DNA of 64,000 nt from Mesorhizobium sp. 65-26 (lineage in GTDB: Bacteria > Pseudomonadota > Alphaproteobacteria > Rhizobiales > Rhizobiaceae): positions 115,032-179,031 of the forward strand of contig MKVL01000009.1 of assembly GCA_001899205.1 (NCBI GenBank), written 5' to 3'. The notes under the pieces were generated by a model that saw nothing but the letters and a program-made list of their open reading frames with translations, did not search any database and was not told the origin of the DNA. The position numbers and the translations under genes are program-made. This document shows positions 35,477 to 43,764 of the stretch, one piece after another. The first letter of the stretch is position 1; the number at the start of each line of letters is the position of its first letter.

Positions 35477-35719
35477 TTAGCGGCCCCAGATGCCCTGGCC
35501 GGACTGCGGCTGGTTCTGGTCGGGCGTGATCTTGAGATCGCGCTGCTCGAACTTCTGAATCGAGCCGGTGATGGTGCGATCAATGCCGGTGCTGGCGGCA
35601 GGAGCCGTAGCGGTCACAGCCGGCTGATTGACGTTGTTCGAGCCAAAGTTGTCGGAGCCGGCAAAAGCGGCGCTCGTGGCAACGAGGATGGCGGCGGCGG
35701 TAAGAGCAATCTTGTTCAT
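35477..35719 (-). CDS. DUF680 small secreted protein, copy 4
   Basis: 80 residues from the ATG at 35719 (TGGAGT upstream). The leader MNKIALTAAAILVATSAAFA and GSDNFGSNNVNQPAVTA match copy 3 nearly base for base; it then carries IDRTITGSIQK and ends GIWGR. Likely first of the array to be transcribed. Function unknown. Confidence 0.88.
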   Translation of the reverse strand: MNKIALTAAAILVATSAAFAGSDNFGSNNVNQPAVTATAPAASTGIDRTITGSIQKFEQRDLKITPDQNQPQSGQGIWGR

Positions 35720-36161
35720 TTTAGGTACTCCAGATTTCAAGTCCTGTCCGTCAAGTGGCGTGCCTTTGGGAGGAATTCGCGTCGCTCGGACAACACCGAG
35801 ATGGGTCGCCCCCGCTTCCGTTTCCAGTCACGAAGTTGTTCCTGAAAAACCTCCATCACAGCAGTTGAAATCCCGGTCAGGACTCCCACAGCCACAATCT
35901 TATCAAGCAATATCAATTGGTTATTTGATCGCATGCGGGATCGAGGCGTCGTTTTGCCGAGCCGGCGTTCACACCGTCATGCACGCACAGTCAACATAAA
36001 TTGAACCGAACCGTTCGGTTTGAATTACAAAACGGAAAGGTTGTAGCCAAAGCGGCTTTCCGCACCCGCCCACCTCGCGCCCCAGCTGGGTGTTCCCTCA
36101 AGCAAAAAGGCGGCAATCGCGGTCGTCTCGCCAGTCCATTCCCATGACCGCTACCGGCGTT
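35720..36161. other. Gene-poor stretch between the DUF680 array and dapB
   Basis: About 440 bp. A 65-residue minus-strand frame (35737-35934) has no recognisable domain or ribosome site and I do not call it. The only clear structure is the 17-bp palindrome at 36004-36020. The stretch is lower in GC than its surroundings and may hold remnants of lost genes. Confidence 0.5.
36004..36020. promoter_or_regulatory. TetR/AcrR-type palindrome AACCGAAC-C-GTTCGGTT
   Basis: Perfect 8-bp arms around a single central base. Palindromes of this AACCGAAC type are familiar as operators of TetR-family regulators of RND efflux pumps in rhizobia. No tetR or pump gene is nearby in this window, so it appears orphaned. 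Confidence 0.5.
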
Positions 36162-36935
36162 TCACCGCCTGATGTCGAGCACGTCCCGCATGTCGTATTC
36201 GCCGGGGTGTTGGCCTGCGACCCACAGCGCCGCCGCAATGGCGCCGTTCGCGAACATCGAACGGTCACCGGCCGAATGAGAAAGCGTCAGCACCTCGCCG
36301 TCGAGCAGGAAGCCGACGCTGTGCTCGCCGATGATGCTGCCGCCCCGCACCACCGCCAAGCCGATCTCTCCCGGCAGGCGCGGCCCGGTGATGCCGTCGC
36401 GGCTCCGCCTTGCCACGTCTTCCAGGGCAACGCCCCGGCCGCTCGCGGCAGCCTCGCCCAGCATCAGGGCGGTGCCCGATGGCGCGTCGACCTTCATGCG
36501 ATGATGAGCTTCGAGAATCTCGATGTCGCAATCGTCGGCCGCAAGGGCCCGAGCCGCCTGCTCAACCAGCCCTGTCAGCATGTTGAGCCCCAGCGAGTAG
36601 CTGCCGGAGCGAACGAGCGCGATCTTCGTGGCAGCCTCGGCGATGGCGTCCAGTTCCGCGGTCTCGAAGCCGGTGGAGCCTATGACCAGCGCCGGGCCGC
36701 CGCGTGCCGCGCAGACCCTTGCAAGCTCGGCTGAGGCGGAAGGCGTGGTGAAGTCGATGACGACGTCGGCGAGCGCAAGCGCCTCGTCCCGTTCGACAAG
36801 CCCCTCGCCCGCGCTGCCCGACCTATGGAAGCGGGCCGCCAGCTCAAGCCGTGGATCGGCCGCCACGGCCTCCACCATCTGTCGCCCCATGCGGCCAAGC
36901 GCGCCGGCAATGGCTATCCTGATCGGTTGCGGCAT
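36162..36935 (-). CDS. dapB: 4-hydroxy-tetrahydrodipicolinate reductase (DapB)
   Basis: 257 residues, slightly short of the usual 268-273. The NAD(P) loop is [16 protein letters not shown] and the catalytic His and Lys are in [20 protein letters not shown]. It reduces the cyclic intermediate of lysine and diaminopimelate synthesis, needed for peptidoglycan. Stands alone, divergent from the Sel1-repeat gene. Confidence 0.95.
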   Translation of the reverse strand: MPQPIRIAIAGALGRMGRQMVEAVAADPRLELAARFHRSGSAGEGLVERDEALALADVVIDFTTPSASAELARVCAARGGPALVIGSTGFETAELDAIAEAATKIALVRSGSYSLGLNMLTGLVEQAARALAADDCDIEILEAHHRMKVDAPSGTALMLGEAAASGRGVALEDVARRSRDGITGPRLPGEIGLAVVRGGSIIGEHSVGFLLDGEVLTLSHSAGDRSMFANGAIAAALWVAGQHPGEYDMRDVLDIRR

Positions 36936-37113
36936 CGATGGCTCCAGACAGAAAGACGAATCGGCACAAAGAGCTAAGAGCCTATCTTCGTCAATTGATT
37001 CAAAGACACCGGAGCCGGCGCGCGATCGGCGGTGCTTGGAGCAATCCTTCGGGACGTGCTAATTTAGCGCAAGTGTCCGGCAGCAACGCGCCGCCGTGTC
37101 CGAGGGGGACGCC

Positions 37114-39870
37114 ATGTTTCGACCGGTGCATGCCCTGCTTCTTTCCTGTCTCGCCCTGGCGTCATTCACCGGCGCGGCGCTCGCGACCCAGGCATCTTCC
37201 GACAAATCCGATGACGCGGCGAAGAAGGCCGCGGCTCTCGCCAAGGCGATCGTCGCCTGCGACCAGGGGGCCGCCGTGCCGCTGGACCCGCAAGCCAAGG
37301 CGCCGCCGATCCAATATGTCGAGCTCTTCCCGCAGGATTTCGATCTCAGCAAGCTCAAAGTCCTGGCCGATGAGTGCCAGGTGGCGATGCTCGGCGCGCC
37401 GCAGGAAAAGCGGTTGGCGCTGCAATGGCTGCGGGTCCAGGTCGCGCTCAACCAGCCGGGCCTCACCTTTCTGCTGCCGCAAATCAAGCTGTTCGCCGAC
37501 CGCGGCAGCCCGGAGGCGAATTATCTCCTTTACGAGTTCTACTCGGTGCATCGGCACGACAGCGCCGATGCCGGGCCGTCGCCGATCACACGCGACATGG
37601 CGCTCGATGCCCTGCAGAAGGCCGGCAGGGCCGGCCACCTCACCGCCCTGATGACGTTGCTCCAGCAATATGGTCGGGGGGCGCTTTTGCGCCGTGATCC
37701 GCACAAACTGGTCGAGACCGCGCAGCACGTCATCGACGCGCCGGCCCAGGGATCGTCACCCGGCGAATGGGACAGCCAGTTCCGCAAAGCCATGCCGCTG
37801 CTGATCGCGCAGACGACTCTGGAGAACGACGGTTTTTCCGGCGAAGAGCAGCAAAAGGCTTTTCAGGCCGTGGATGCGGACTCGAAGGCCGGAACGAGCG
37901 GCCCGGAACCGTCCGTGCTCGCCTATATCAAGGCGTTGCGGCTGGGCCGCGGCACACAGCAGGACGCGCCAAAGGCAAGGCAATTGCTGGAGGCGCGCAT
38001 CACCAACGACCAATATTCCATACCGCTGCTGGCTGACATGCTGGCCAAGGGCGAAGGCGGGCCGGCCGACGGCAAGCGCGCTATAGCTATGCTGCGCAGC
38101 GCCAACAAAAACGTCGCCGAGGCCGGGCCGCTGCTGGCCGGGCTTCTCCTGGACGGCAAGGTGGTCGGTCGCCAGCCGCGCGAGGCGATCCGGGTGCTCA
38201 ACGCGCCTTGGGATATCGACGCGAGCATCAAGCTCGCGAACCTGCTCCCCGGCTACGACGGCTTTCAGATCGACAATCCGGATCAGTTGGTCGAGCGCCT
38301 GAGCGACGCCGCCGAGGCCGGCGAGCCCGGCGCGGCGCTGGCGCTGGCACGGCTGCAGCTCTCGGACGACCAGCAGTTCAGGAACGAGGACACGGCGCGC
38401 GCCATGCTGAAGCCACTCGCTGACGCCGGTGATCGCGACGCGTTGTGGCTCTATGCCTCGACGCAATATGCCAATCTCGATTCCACCAGCTACAGGCCGT
38501 CGCGCCGCGGCGACGGCCTGAGCGACGATCGATTGAAAGCCCTGATCGCAGACGGCCAAGCCAGGAAGGAGGCGCCGGCCTACCTGCTGCAGGCGAAGCT
38601 GCTGCGCAAAGGCGTGGTCTATCCGCAGGACGACCAGAAGGCCACCGCGATGCTGATCAACGCCGCCAATCTTGGTAATGTCGAGGCTATGGTGCTGCTC
38701 GGCGACGCCTATGACGACGGCCTGGGCATCGACAAGAATCCGCGCGAGCGCCTGCATGCGTGGCGCGAGGCCGCGCGGCTCGGTTCGCTCAAGGCAAAGG
38801 ACAAGATTGCGAGCGCCTTCCCCTTCGACAGCTTCGACCATCTGATGACGCTGCGCGAAGGCATCACCGACCGCATCGCGCTTTACAATGACGGCATCGG
38901 CCGGATGGGCGTCGGCGTGTTCGGCAACGACGCCAGCATGGAACTGGGCGGCCTCTTTTCCGGACCGGCCTCCAGCGCCGGAACAGCGGCGATCGCGGCC
39001 GCGGTGATGGACGCGTTTCGCGAGGCACCGGCAGGGCTCGACGATGAAAACCTCGTCGGCATCGGCAAGGCGCTGCCCGAAGAGATCCGTGCCGCGATCG
39101 AGACGACACTGAAGAGCGAGGGGTTTTATTCAGGCGAGCCGAAGGGCTATTTCGGCCCGGACGCGCGCAAGGCGCTGGCCGCCTGGGTCGACGCGAAAGG
39201 TCCGCTGGCCGACGCGCCCAGCCCGCAGGCAGCAGGGACTGAGGCGGCCGCCCCGGCCGCGAACCTGTTGACGAGCGAGACCCTCGACCGCGTCCGCAAG
39301 ATGGTCTTCGCACAGGCGCAGGCTGCCAAGACCGAGAAGCAGAAGCTCACCGCCGTCAGGCAGTTCGACATGCTCGCCCGCTACGGAGACCTTCCCTCTC
39401 GCTGGGCGGTGGTGAGCAACTATCATCAGGCAAAGGTCGTGCGCATGGTCGTCACACCCGAGGAGGTCGTGCGTTATGCGCTGGACCTGCTGGTGACGAA
39501 GCCCGCCGGGGTCGACAAGCCGGAGTTCGAATTCATCTTCGACCTGACCCAGATCGCGCAGGACCGGAAATCCGCCGCGGTTGGCAAGGCCACTCTTCAG
39601 TCCATCCGTGACGATCCGCGCCTGCAGGACCCGCTGACGCTCGGCGCGATCATGGGGCAGTTCGCCTTCGCGCCCGATGCCTGCGATTCCGTTCTCGACG
39701 CCGCCACGAAAGCCGGCATCAAGGGCGTGGGAGAAGACGGATGCGATGAGGAAACACGTACGGCCCTGATCGACTTCGCCAAGGACAAGGGTTCATCCGG
39801 CCTTGATGTCACGGTCCGCAAATCGGCCGCCGACGAGATCAAGACGCTGGACACTCAGGCCGCGAAATAA
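37114..39870 (+). CDS. Large secreted Sel1-like-repeat protein with peptidoglycan-binding-like motif
   Basis: 918 residues from the ATG at 37114, which has GAGGGGG upstream and opens with a signal peptide (FRPVHALLLSCLALASFTG, cleavage near ALA). Helical Sel1/TPR-like repeats fill much of the chain, for example AMVLLGDAYDDGLGIDKNP (about 540) and VLAYIKALRLGRGTQQD (about 270). Near residue 670, EGFYSGEPKGYFGPDARKAL matches the peptidoglycan-binding domain 1 pattern. Predicted periplasmic; Sel1 proteins act as scaffolds, often in envelope or exopolysaccharide control. Single gene, no operon partners. Exact function unknown. Confidence 0.75.
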   Translation: MFRPVHALLLSCLALASFTGAALATQASSDKSDDAAKKAAALAKAIVACDQGAAVPLDPQAKAPPIQYVELFPQDFDLSKLKVLADECQVAMLGAPQEKRLALQWLRVQVALNQPGLTFLLPQIKLFADRGSPEANYLLYEFYSVHRHDSADAGPSPITRDMALDALQKAGRAGHLTALMTLLQQYGRGALLRRDPHKLVETAQHVIDAPAQGSSPGEWDSQFRKAMPLLIAQTTLENDGFSGEEQQKAFQAVDADSKAGTSGPEPSVLAYIKALRLGRGTQQDAPKARQLLEARITNDQYSIPLLADMLAKGEGGPADGKRAIAMLRSANKNVAEAGPLLAGLLLDGKVVGRQPREAIRVLNAPWDIDASIKLANLLPGYDGFQIDNPDQLVERLSDAAEAGEPGAALALARLQLSDDQQFRNEDTARAMLKPLADAGDRDALWLYASTQYANLDSTSYRPSRRGDGLSDDRLKALIADGQARKEAPAYLLQAKLLRKGVVYPQDDQKATAMLINAANLGNVEAMVLLGDAYDDGLGIDKNPRERLHAWREAARLGSLKAKDKIASAFPFDSFDHLMTLREGITDRIALYNDGIGRMGVGVFGNDASMELGGLFSGPASSAGTAAIAAAVMDAFREAPAGLDDENLVGIGKALPEEIRAAIETTLKSEGFYSGEPKGYFGPDARKALAAWVDAKGPLADAPSPQAAGTEAAAPAANLLTSETLDRVRKMVFAQAQAAKTEKQKLTAVRQFDMLARYGDLPSRWAVVSNYHQAKVVRMVVTPEEVVRYALDLLVTKPAGVDKPEFEFIFDLTQIAQDRKSAAVGKATLQSIRDDPRLQDPLTLGAIMGQFAFAPDACDSVLDAATKAGIKGVGEDGCDEETRTALIDFAKDKGSSGLDVTVRKSAADEIKTLDTQAAK

Positions 39871-39879
39871 TCCTGGAGT

Positions 39880-40143
39880 CTAAGACCTGGTCTCGTTTCC
39901 GCTCGCATATCTCGGCATGTCTTCCATGGCTGCCTCGAAAGCTTCTCGTATCTCTGTTTGGCTAAAACGATGATCCCACAGTTCGGTCATCAGGTGATTG
40001 ATAGCTAACGGCAGTAGCGGTCGCTCAGGCCAAGGATTGGTTTCGTGCAACTCACGCAGGGCAACGCCGAAATTCTGGATGGCTGCGGACGTGCGCATTT
40101 GCCATGCGTCTTTCGGGTCGTCTGGATCCATTGGCGCGGTCAC
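39880..40143 (-). CDS. Hypothetical protein
   Basis: 87 residues from the GTG at 40143, chosen for the AGGAG site 9 nt upstream; an ATG four codons later is possible. The product is soluble and helical, with a central LHETNPWPERPLLPLAINHL stretch and an acidic C-terminal helix. No family recognised. It lies 61 bp after the molybdopterin oxidoreductase gene and just beyond a dispersed repeat. Confidence 0.6.
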   Translation of the reverse strand: MTAPMDPDDPKDAWQMRTSAAIQNFGVALRELHETNPWPERPLLPLAINHLMTELWDHRFSQTEIREAFEAAMEDMPRYASGNETRS

Positions 40144-40185
40144 TCCCGATAGCTCCTGCTTTTGAGCAATAAACGGCGGGCAACC

Positions 40186-40226
40186 CAGTTCCGCCCGAAA
40201 TCCGCTACGCACTTTCCCCGGAATTG
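40186..40226. repeat. Dispersed rhizobial palindromic repeat, copy A (overlaps a gene end)
   Basis: The minus-strand reading CAATTCC...AAAGTGCGTAGCGG...GGAACTG aligns over about 40 bp with the copy near 54.0 kb. The upstream two thirds lie inside the molybdopterin oxidoreductase frame and supply its last seven codons and TAG stop. Confidence 0.7.
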
Positions 40227-42334
40227 TTTTGCGGTACCCTGAGCCACACCTTGTTGTCATGTAACGCGGCGCCACCATAAGGCGCCGGCGCGTCGGCGCC
40301 GGTGAGAACATTGATGCCCTCGCCGCGCTCATGCGCGCTGTTGGGCCAGATGCCCTCCGCGATCACCACCCCACGTTTTACGCCTTCGAAGAGTTTTGCG
40401 TGCAGCACCACGTCGCCACGCCGGTTGCCGACTTCGACGCGGCCGCCATCCGCGATGCCCAACGCGGCAGCGTCCTCCGGATGGAGCAGCAGTTCCGGCC
40501 TGCCCTCCTTCGCCTTCGATACGGGTGTTTCGGCAAAGCTCGAATTGAGGAAGTTGCGCGCCGGCGAGGTTGCCAGGCGAAAGGGATGCTCCTCGTCCGC
40601 CACTTCGATCAGGTCGACATGGTCGGGAAATTCCGGCAGCCGTTCGACCGGGCCGAACAGACCCATGCTTTTCGGCGGCCGGTTCGGCGCCGCCTGCCCC
40701 ATCCAGTCCGCCCGGAAGTGGAACTTCCTGTCCGCGTGGCCGAAGCCGTGGATGAAATGCGCGTCGTCGAAATCGGGTTGCAGGTCGACCCACTTCTCTT
40801 GCCTGAGACTGTCGAAGTCGCCCAGCCCGCGCTTGCCAAGAATGATGTCGATATGCTGCTGCTCGGTCAGGCCGAAGCCCGGCCGGTCTGCCACGCCCAG
40901 CCGCTTGCCGAGCTCCTCGATGACGTAATGATTGGTACGCGGCCCTTGCGGCGGCTCGATCAGCTTGGGGCCGAGCGTGATGTGCTGGTTGCCGCCGCCC
41001 TTGTAGATGTCGTCATGTTCCAGGAACATTGTCGCCGGCAGCACCACATCGGCGAGCTTAGCGGTGTCGGTCATGAACTGCTCGTGCACGCAGGTGAATA
41101 GATCCTCGCGCAGGAAACCCTGCCGCACCAGGCGCTGCTCGGGCGCCACATTCGCCGGATTGGTGTTCTGGATCAGCATGGCCGTCACAGGCGGGCCGCC
41201 ATAGAGCGCATCCGCCGCTCCCGTCAGCACCGGGCCGATGCGCGAATGGTCGAGATGGCGCACGTTGGGATCGCGCATCGCGGTGCCTTCGAGCACATCC
41301 TGATTCAGCTTGAAGATGCCGGAATTGGAGTGGAAAGCGCCTCCGCCCTCATACTGCCAGGCGCCGGTGACGGCGGCGATGCAGGAGGCGGCATGCATGT
41401 TGACCGAGCCGTTGCGCTGGCGGGAAAAGCCGTAACCCAGCCGGAAATACGTCTTCTGCGTCATGCCGACCAAATGCGCGAAAGCCTGAATTTCATCGAC
41501 GCTCAAGCCAGTGATGGCGGCCGCCCATTCAGGCGTGCGCGTCTTGAGATGCTCTTCCAGCCCGCGCGGATCGTCGGTGTATTTTTCGAGATAGGCGCGG
41601 TCGGCCATGCCGTCGCGGAACAGCACGTGCATCACCGCGCAGGCCAGCGCTGCGTCGGTGCCGGGCTTCAGCACCAGAGCGAGATCGGCCTGCTTCATCG
41701 TGGCGTTCTCGTAGATGTCGATGACGACGATCTTCGCGCCACGTTCTTTTCGCGCTTTGGTCGCGTGGGTCATGACATTGACCTGGGTGACCACGGCATT
41801 GGTGCCCCAGATCACCACGCAATCGGACTTCGCCATCTCGCGTGGATCCGGCCCGCGCAGGGCGCCCGCCCCCATCATCCAGCCGGTCCAGGCAAGATTG
41901 GTGCAGATCGAGCCGAAGAAGCCTGAATACTTCTTGGCGTGACGCAGCCTCTCGATGCCGTCGCGCTGCACCAGTCCCATCGTGCCGGCATAGAAATACG
42001 GCCAGACGGTTTCGGAGCCGTATTTCGCCTCGGCAGCGATGAATTTCTCCGCGACGAGGTCGAGCGCGGCTTCCCAACTGGACTCCTTCCAGCCACCCTC
42101 GCCCTTGGCGCCCGAACGCACCAGCGGCTTCAGCAAGCGGTCGGGATGGTGGACGCGGTCGGCATAGCGCGCGACCTTGGCGCAGACGACACCGGACGTG
42201 TAGCTGTTCGCCTTGGCGCCGTGAACCCGTCCGATGCGGTTGGCGTCCAGCAGCTCGACCTCGAGCGCACAGGTCGATGGGCAGTCGTGCGGACAGGCCG
42301 AATGGCCGATCCGGAGCTTGGCGTGCTGGTTCAT
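40205..42334 (-). CDS. Molybdopterin oxidoreductase with N-terminal 4Fe-4S site (DMSO-reductase superfamily)
   Basis: 709 residues. The N-terminal cluster motif is CPHDCPSTC plus a later Cys in VVCAKVARYADR. The bis-MGD cofactor fold follows, with GSICTNLAWTGWM (about 140) where the molybdenum ligand lies, possibly Cys, and the C-terminal aspartate-decarboxylase-like barrel (FAETPVSKAKEGRPELLLHP, about 600). No Tat signal is seen, so it is probably cytoplasmic. Substrate unknown; no electron-transfer subunit adjoins it. Its C-terminal seven residues come from a dispersed repeat. No strong ribosome site precedes the ATG. Confidence 0.88.
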   Translation of the reverse strand: MNQHAKLRIGHSACPHDCPSTCALEVELLDANRIGRVHGAKANSYTSGVVCAKVARYADRVHHPDRLLKPLVRSGAKGEGGWKESSWEAALDLVAEKFIAAEAKYGSETVWPYFYAGTMGLVQRDGIERLRHAKKYSGFFGSICTNLAWTGWMMGAGALRGPDPREMAKSDCVVIWGTNAVVTQVNVMTHATKARKERGAKIVVIDIYENATMKQADLALVLKPGTDAALACAVMHVLFRDGMADRAYLEKYTDDPRGLEEHLKTRTPEWAAAITGLSVDEIQAFAHLVGMTQKTYFRLGYGFSRQRNGSVNMHAASCIAAVTGAWQYEGGGAFHSNSGIFKLNQDVLEGTAMRDPNVRHLDHSRIGPVLTGAADALYGGPPVTAMLIQNTNPANVAPEQRLVRQGFLREDLFTCVHEQFMTDTAKLADVVLPATMFLEHDDIYKGGGNQHITLGPKLIEPPQGPRTNHYVIEELGKRLGVADRPGFGLTEQQHIDIILGKRGLGDFDSLRQEKWVDLQPDFDDAHFIHGFGHADRKFHFRADWMGQAAPNRPPKSMGLFGPVERLPEFPDHVDLIEVADEEHPFRLATSPARNFLNSSFAETPVSKAKEGRPELLLHPEDAAALGIADGGRVEVGNRRGDVVLHAKLFEGVKRGVVIAEGIWPNSAHERGEGINVLTGADAPAPYGGAALHDNKVWLRVPQNNSGESA

Positions 42335-42395
42335 GACGCTTGTCTAGCGGGTTTTAGGGCAGAGGTGTAGGGCCAGACAACGCGCATCTTCGCCG

Positions 42396-43130
42396 CTAGT
42401 CGGCCGAACGGCCGATCATTTCGATGAAGGCGTCGAAGTCGGGAGCGATGGGCAAAACGCTTTCGTCGAGATCGATGTTTGTCATATCGAAAGCAACGAT
42501 GGGACGAGACCCGGTCAAGCGTAAGTCGAATGCTATCGCTTCGCCTGCTCCATTGCTGCCGATGACGAAGAAGCCGGGAAAAAACTCCTTGAATGTCCCA
42601 CCCCGCGCTGTTTCGATCACATCTTCCACAGAATTCAAGACAAACCATAAGGGCTGAACCGGCAGATCGCCTTCGCCGCTATTGCTGAAAGCGAGGAGCG
42701 CTAGATAGGACTGAGGCAGCACGAAGGGCACCACGATTCCGAGTTGCTCGATTGCCGCCTCGGACGCACCATCGTTCTTTCGCCACTCACGGCCTTCAAA
42801 CATAGCCTTTACCCTGTGCGTGGTCAGTGTCTCGCCCAACATCCGCACAGCGTTGAAGCGATCCATGATTTCGGAGGAGAGCAAGTCGTTGTATTTATTG
42901 AACTCTTGGTCATCGCGATTGTGGAATGCATAAATGCCGAGTTGCACCTCCGCGTTATACAGTATGTCGAGGATGCGGTAATTCGCGCCGTGGTCGGCCC
43001 CGAAATCAACCCGCTTCAATATCTGCAGCGCGCGTTCTGCAGCGACGGGATCGAATTGGCGCTGGTGAAGACCCAGGAAGAAACCATCCTCTCGCGCAAA
43101 CTCGTCCATGAGCTCGTCAATTACCGACAT
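42396..43130 (-). CDS. SMI1/KNR4 (SUKH) domain protein
   Basis: 244 residues. The C-terminal half (about 115-240) fits the SUKH pattern: LPQSYLALLAFSNSGEGDL, then FVIGSNGAGEAIAFDLR and PIVAFDMTNIDL. The N-terminal 110 residues are helical and unrecognised (ILDILYNAEVQLGIYAFHNR). SUKH proteins often are immunity proteins for polymorphic toxins. Here no toxin gene adjoins it. Base and codon use are clearly more AT-rich than in the neighbours, which suggests transfer. Confidence 0.78.
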   Translation of the reverse strand: MSVIDELMDEFAREDGFFLGLHQRQFDPVAAERALQILKRVDFGADHGANYRILDILYNAEVQLGIYAFHNRDDQEFNKYNDLLSSEIMDRFNAVRMLGETLTTHRVKAMFEGREWRKNDGASEAAIEQLGIVVPFVLPQSYLALLAFSNSGEGDLPVQPLWFVLNSVEDVIETARGGTFKEFFPGFFVIGSNGAGEAIAFDLRLTGSRPIVAFDMTNIDLDESVLPIAPDFDAFIEMIGRSAD

Positions 43131-43343
43131 GGGCCACCGCTTGTCGTAAATCAGAATGGCAGGGTACGACCGCCGCGTTTAGGGCCAATAGCTGACAGGT
43201 TGGCGGGACACCATCCCTTCTACCCTCCGGGCATCAAGGGCAACGCCACCACATATGGCGGCCATCTCGAGCACGACGGCAACCGCCCGCCTCTCCCACA
43301 GAACAGGATTGCCTCCCCGGGCGGCACCGATCACAGTACGGGC

Positions 43344-43718
43344 ATGATACAGGACGAGATTCAGCTCTTCATCAACCGGATGAAGAGCGACCTTCGGTCG
43401 GCAATGCTTGCACGCCAGACGGAGCGGGTTTCGGTCCTGAGAGCGTTGATCGCGGCGGTGGACAACAGCCAGGCCGTGCCGGTCGGCGAGATGCACGACA
43501 AATATGTCGTGCGGGCGTTCGGCGACAAATCGGTCGAGGTCCCGCGCAAGGCGTTGAGCGTCGCCGACCTGCGCGCAATCCTTGTCGATGAGATCGCGGC
43601 AAGGCGGAACGCCGCCGACGAGTATGCCAGGGCCAACCGTCCGGATGCGGCGGAACGCCTTTTGGGCGAGGCCGGCACCATAGGCCACTATCTCTCCCTG
43701 GTCGGCCAGGAGCCCTGA
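43344..43718 (+). CDS. GatB/YqeY-domain protein
   Basis: 124 residues from the ATG at 43344; the frame is open far upstream but the family pattern begins here (MIQDEIQLFINRMKSDLRSA). The YqeY domain, related to the C-terminus of GatB, is helical, with LSVADLRAILVDEIAARRNAADEYARANRPD. Usual YqeY proteins have about 150 residues. A role in tRNA-dependent amidation is assumed by homology only. Confidence 0.75.
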   Translation: MIQDEIQLFINRMKSDLRSAMLARQTERVSVLRALIAAVDNSQAVPVGEMHDKYVVRAFGDKSVEVPRKALSVADLRAILVDEIAARRNAADEYARANRPDAAERLLGEAGTIGHYLSLVGQEP

Positions 43719-43764
43719 CGCGGCCACCCGGGGCTTGACCTGTCCGGCTGGCGAGAGGGTCGCT

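Noticed and set aside
34378-35719. Repeated blocks suggesting an insertion element or integron cassette array
   Set aside because: The repeats are paralogous signal-peptide genes with their own ribosome sites; no integrase or attC-like sites are seen.
35737-35934. 65-codon minus-strand frame between the DUF680 array and dapB
   Set aside because: No ribosome site, signal or family pattern; too short to support.
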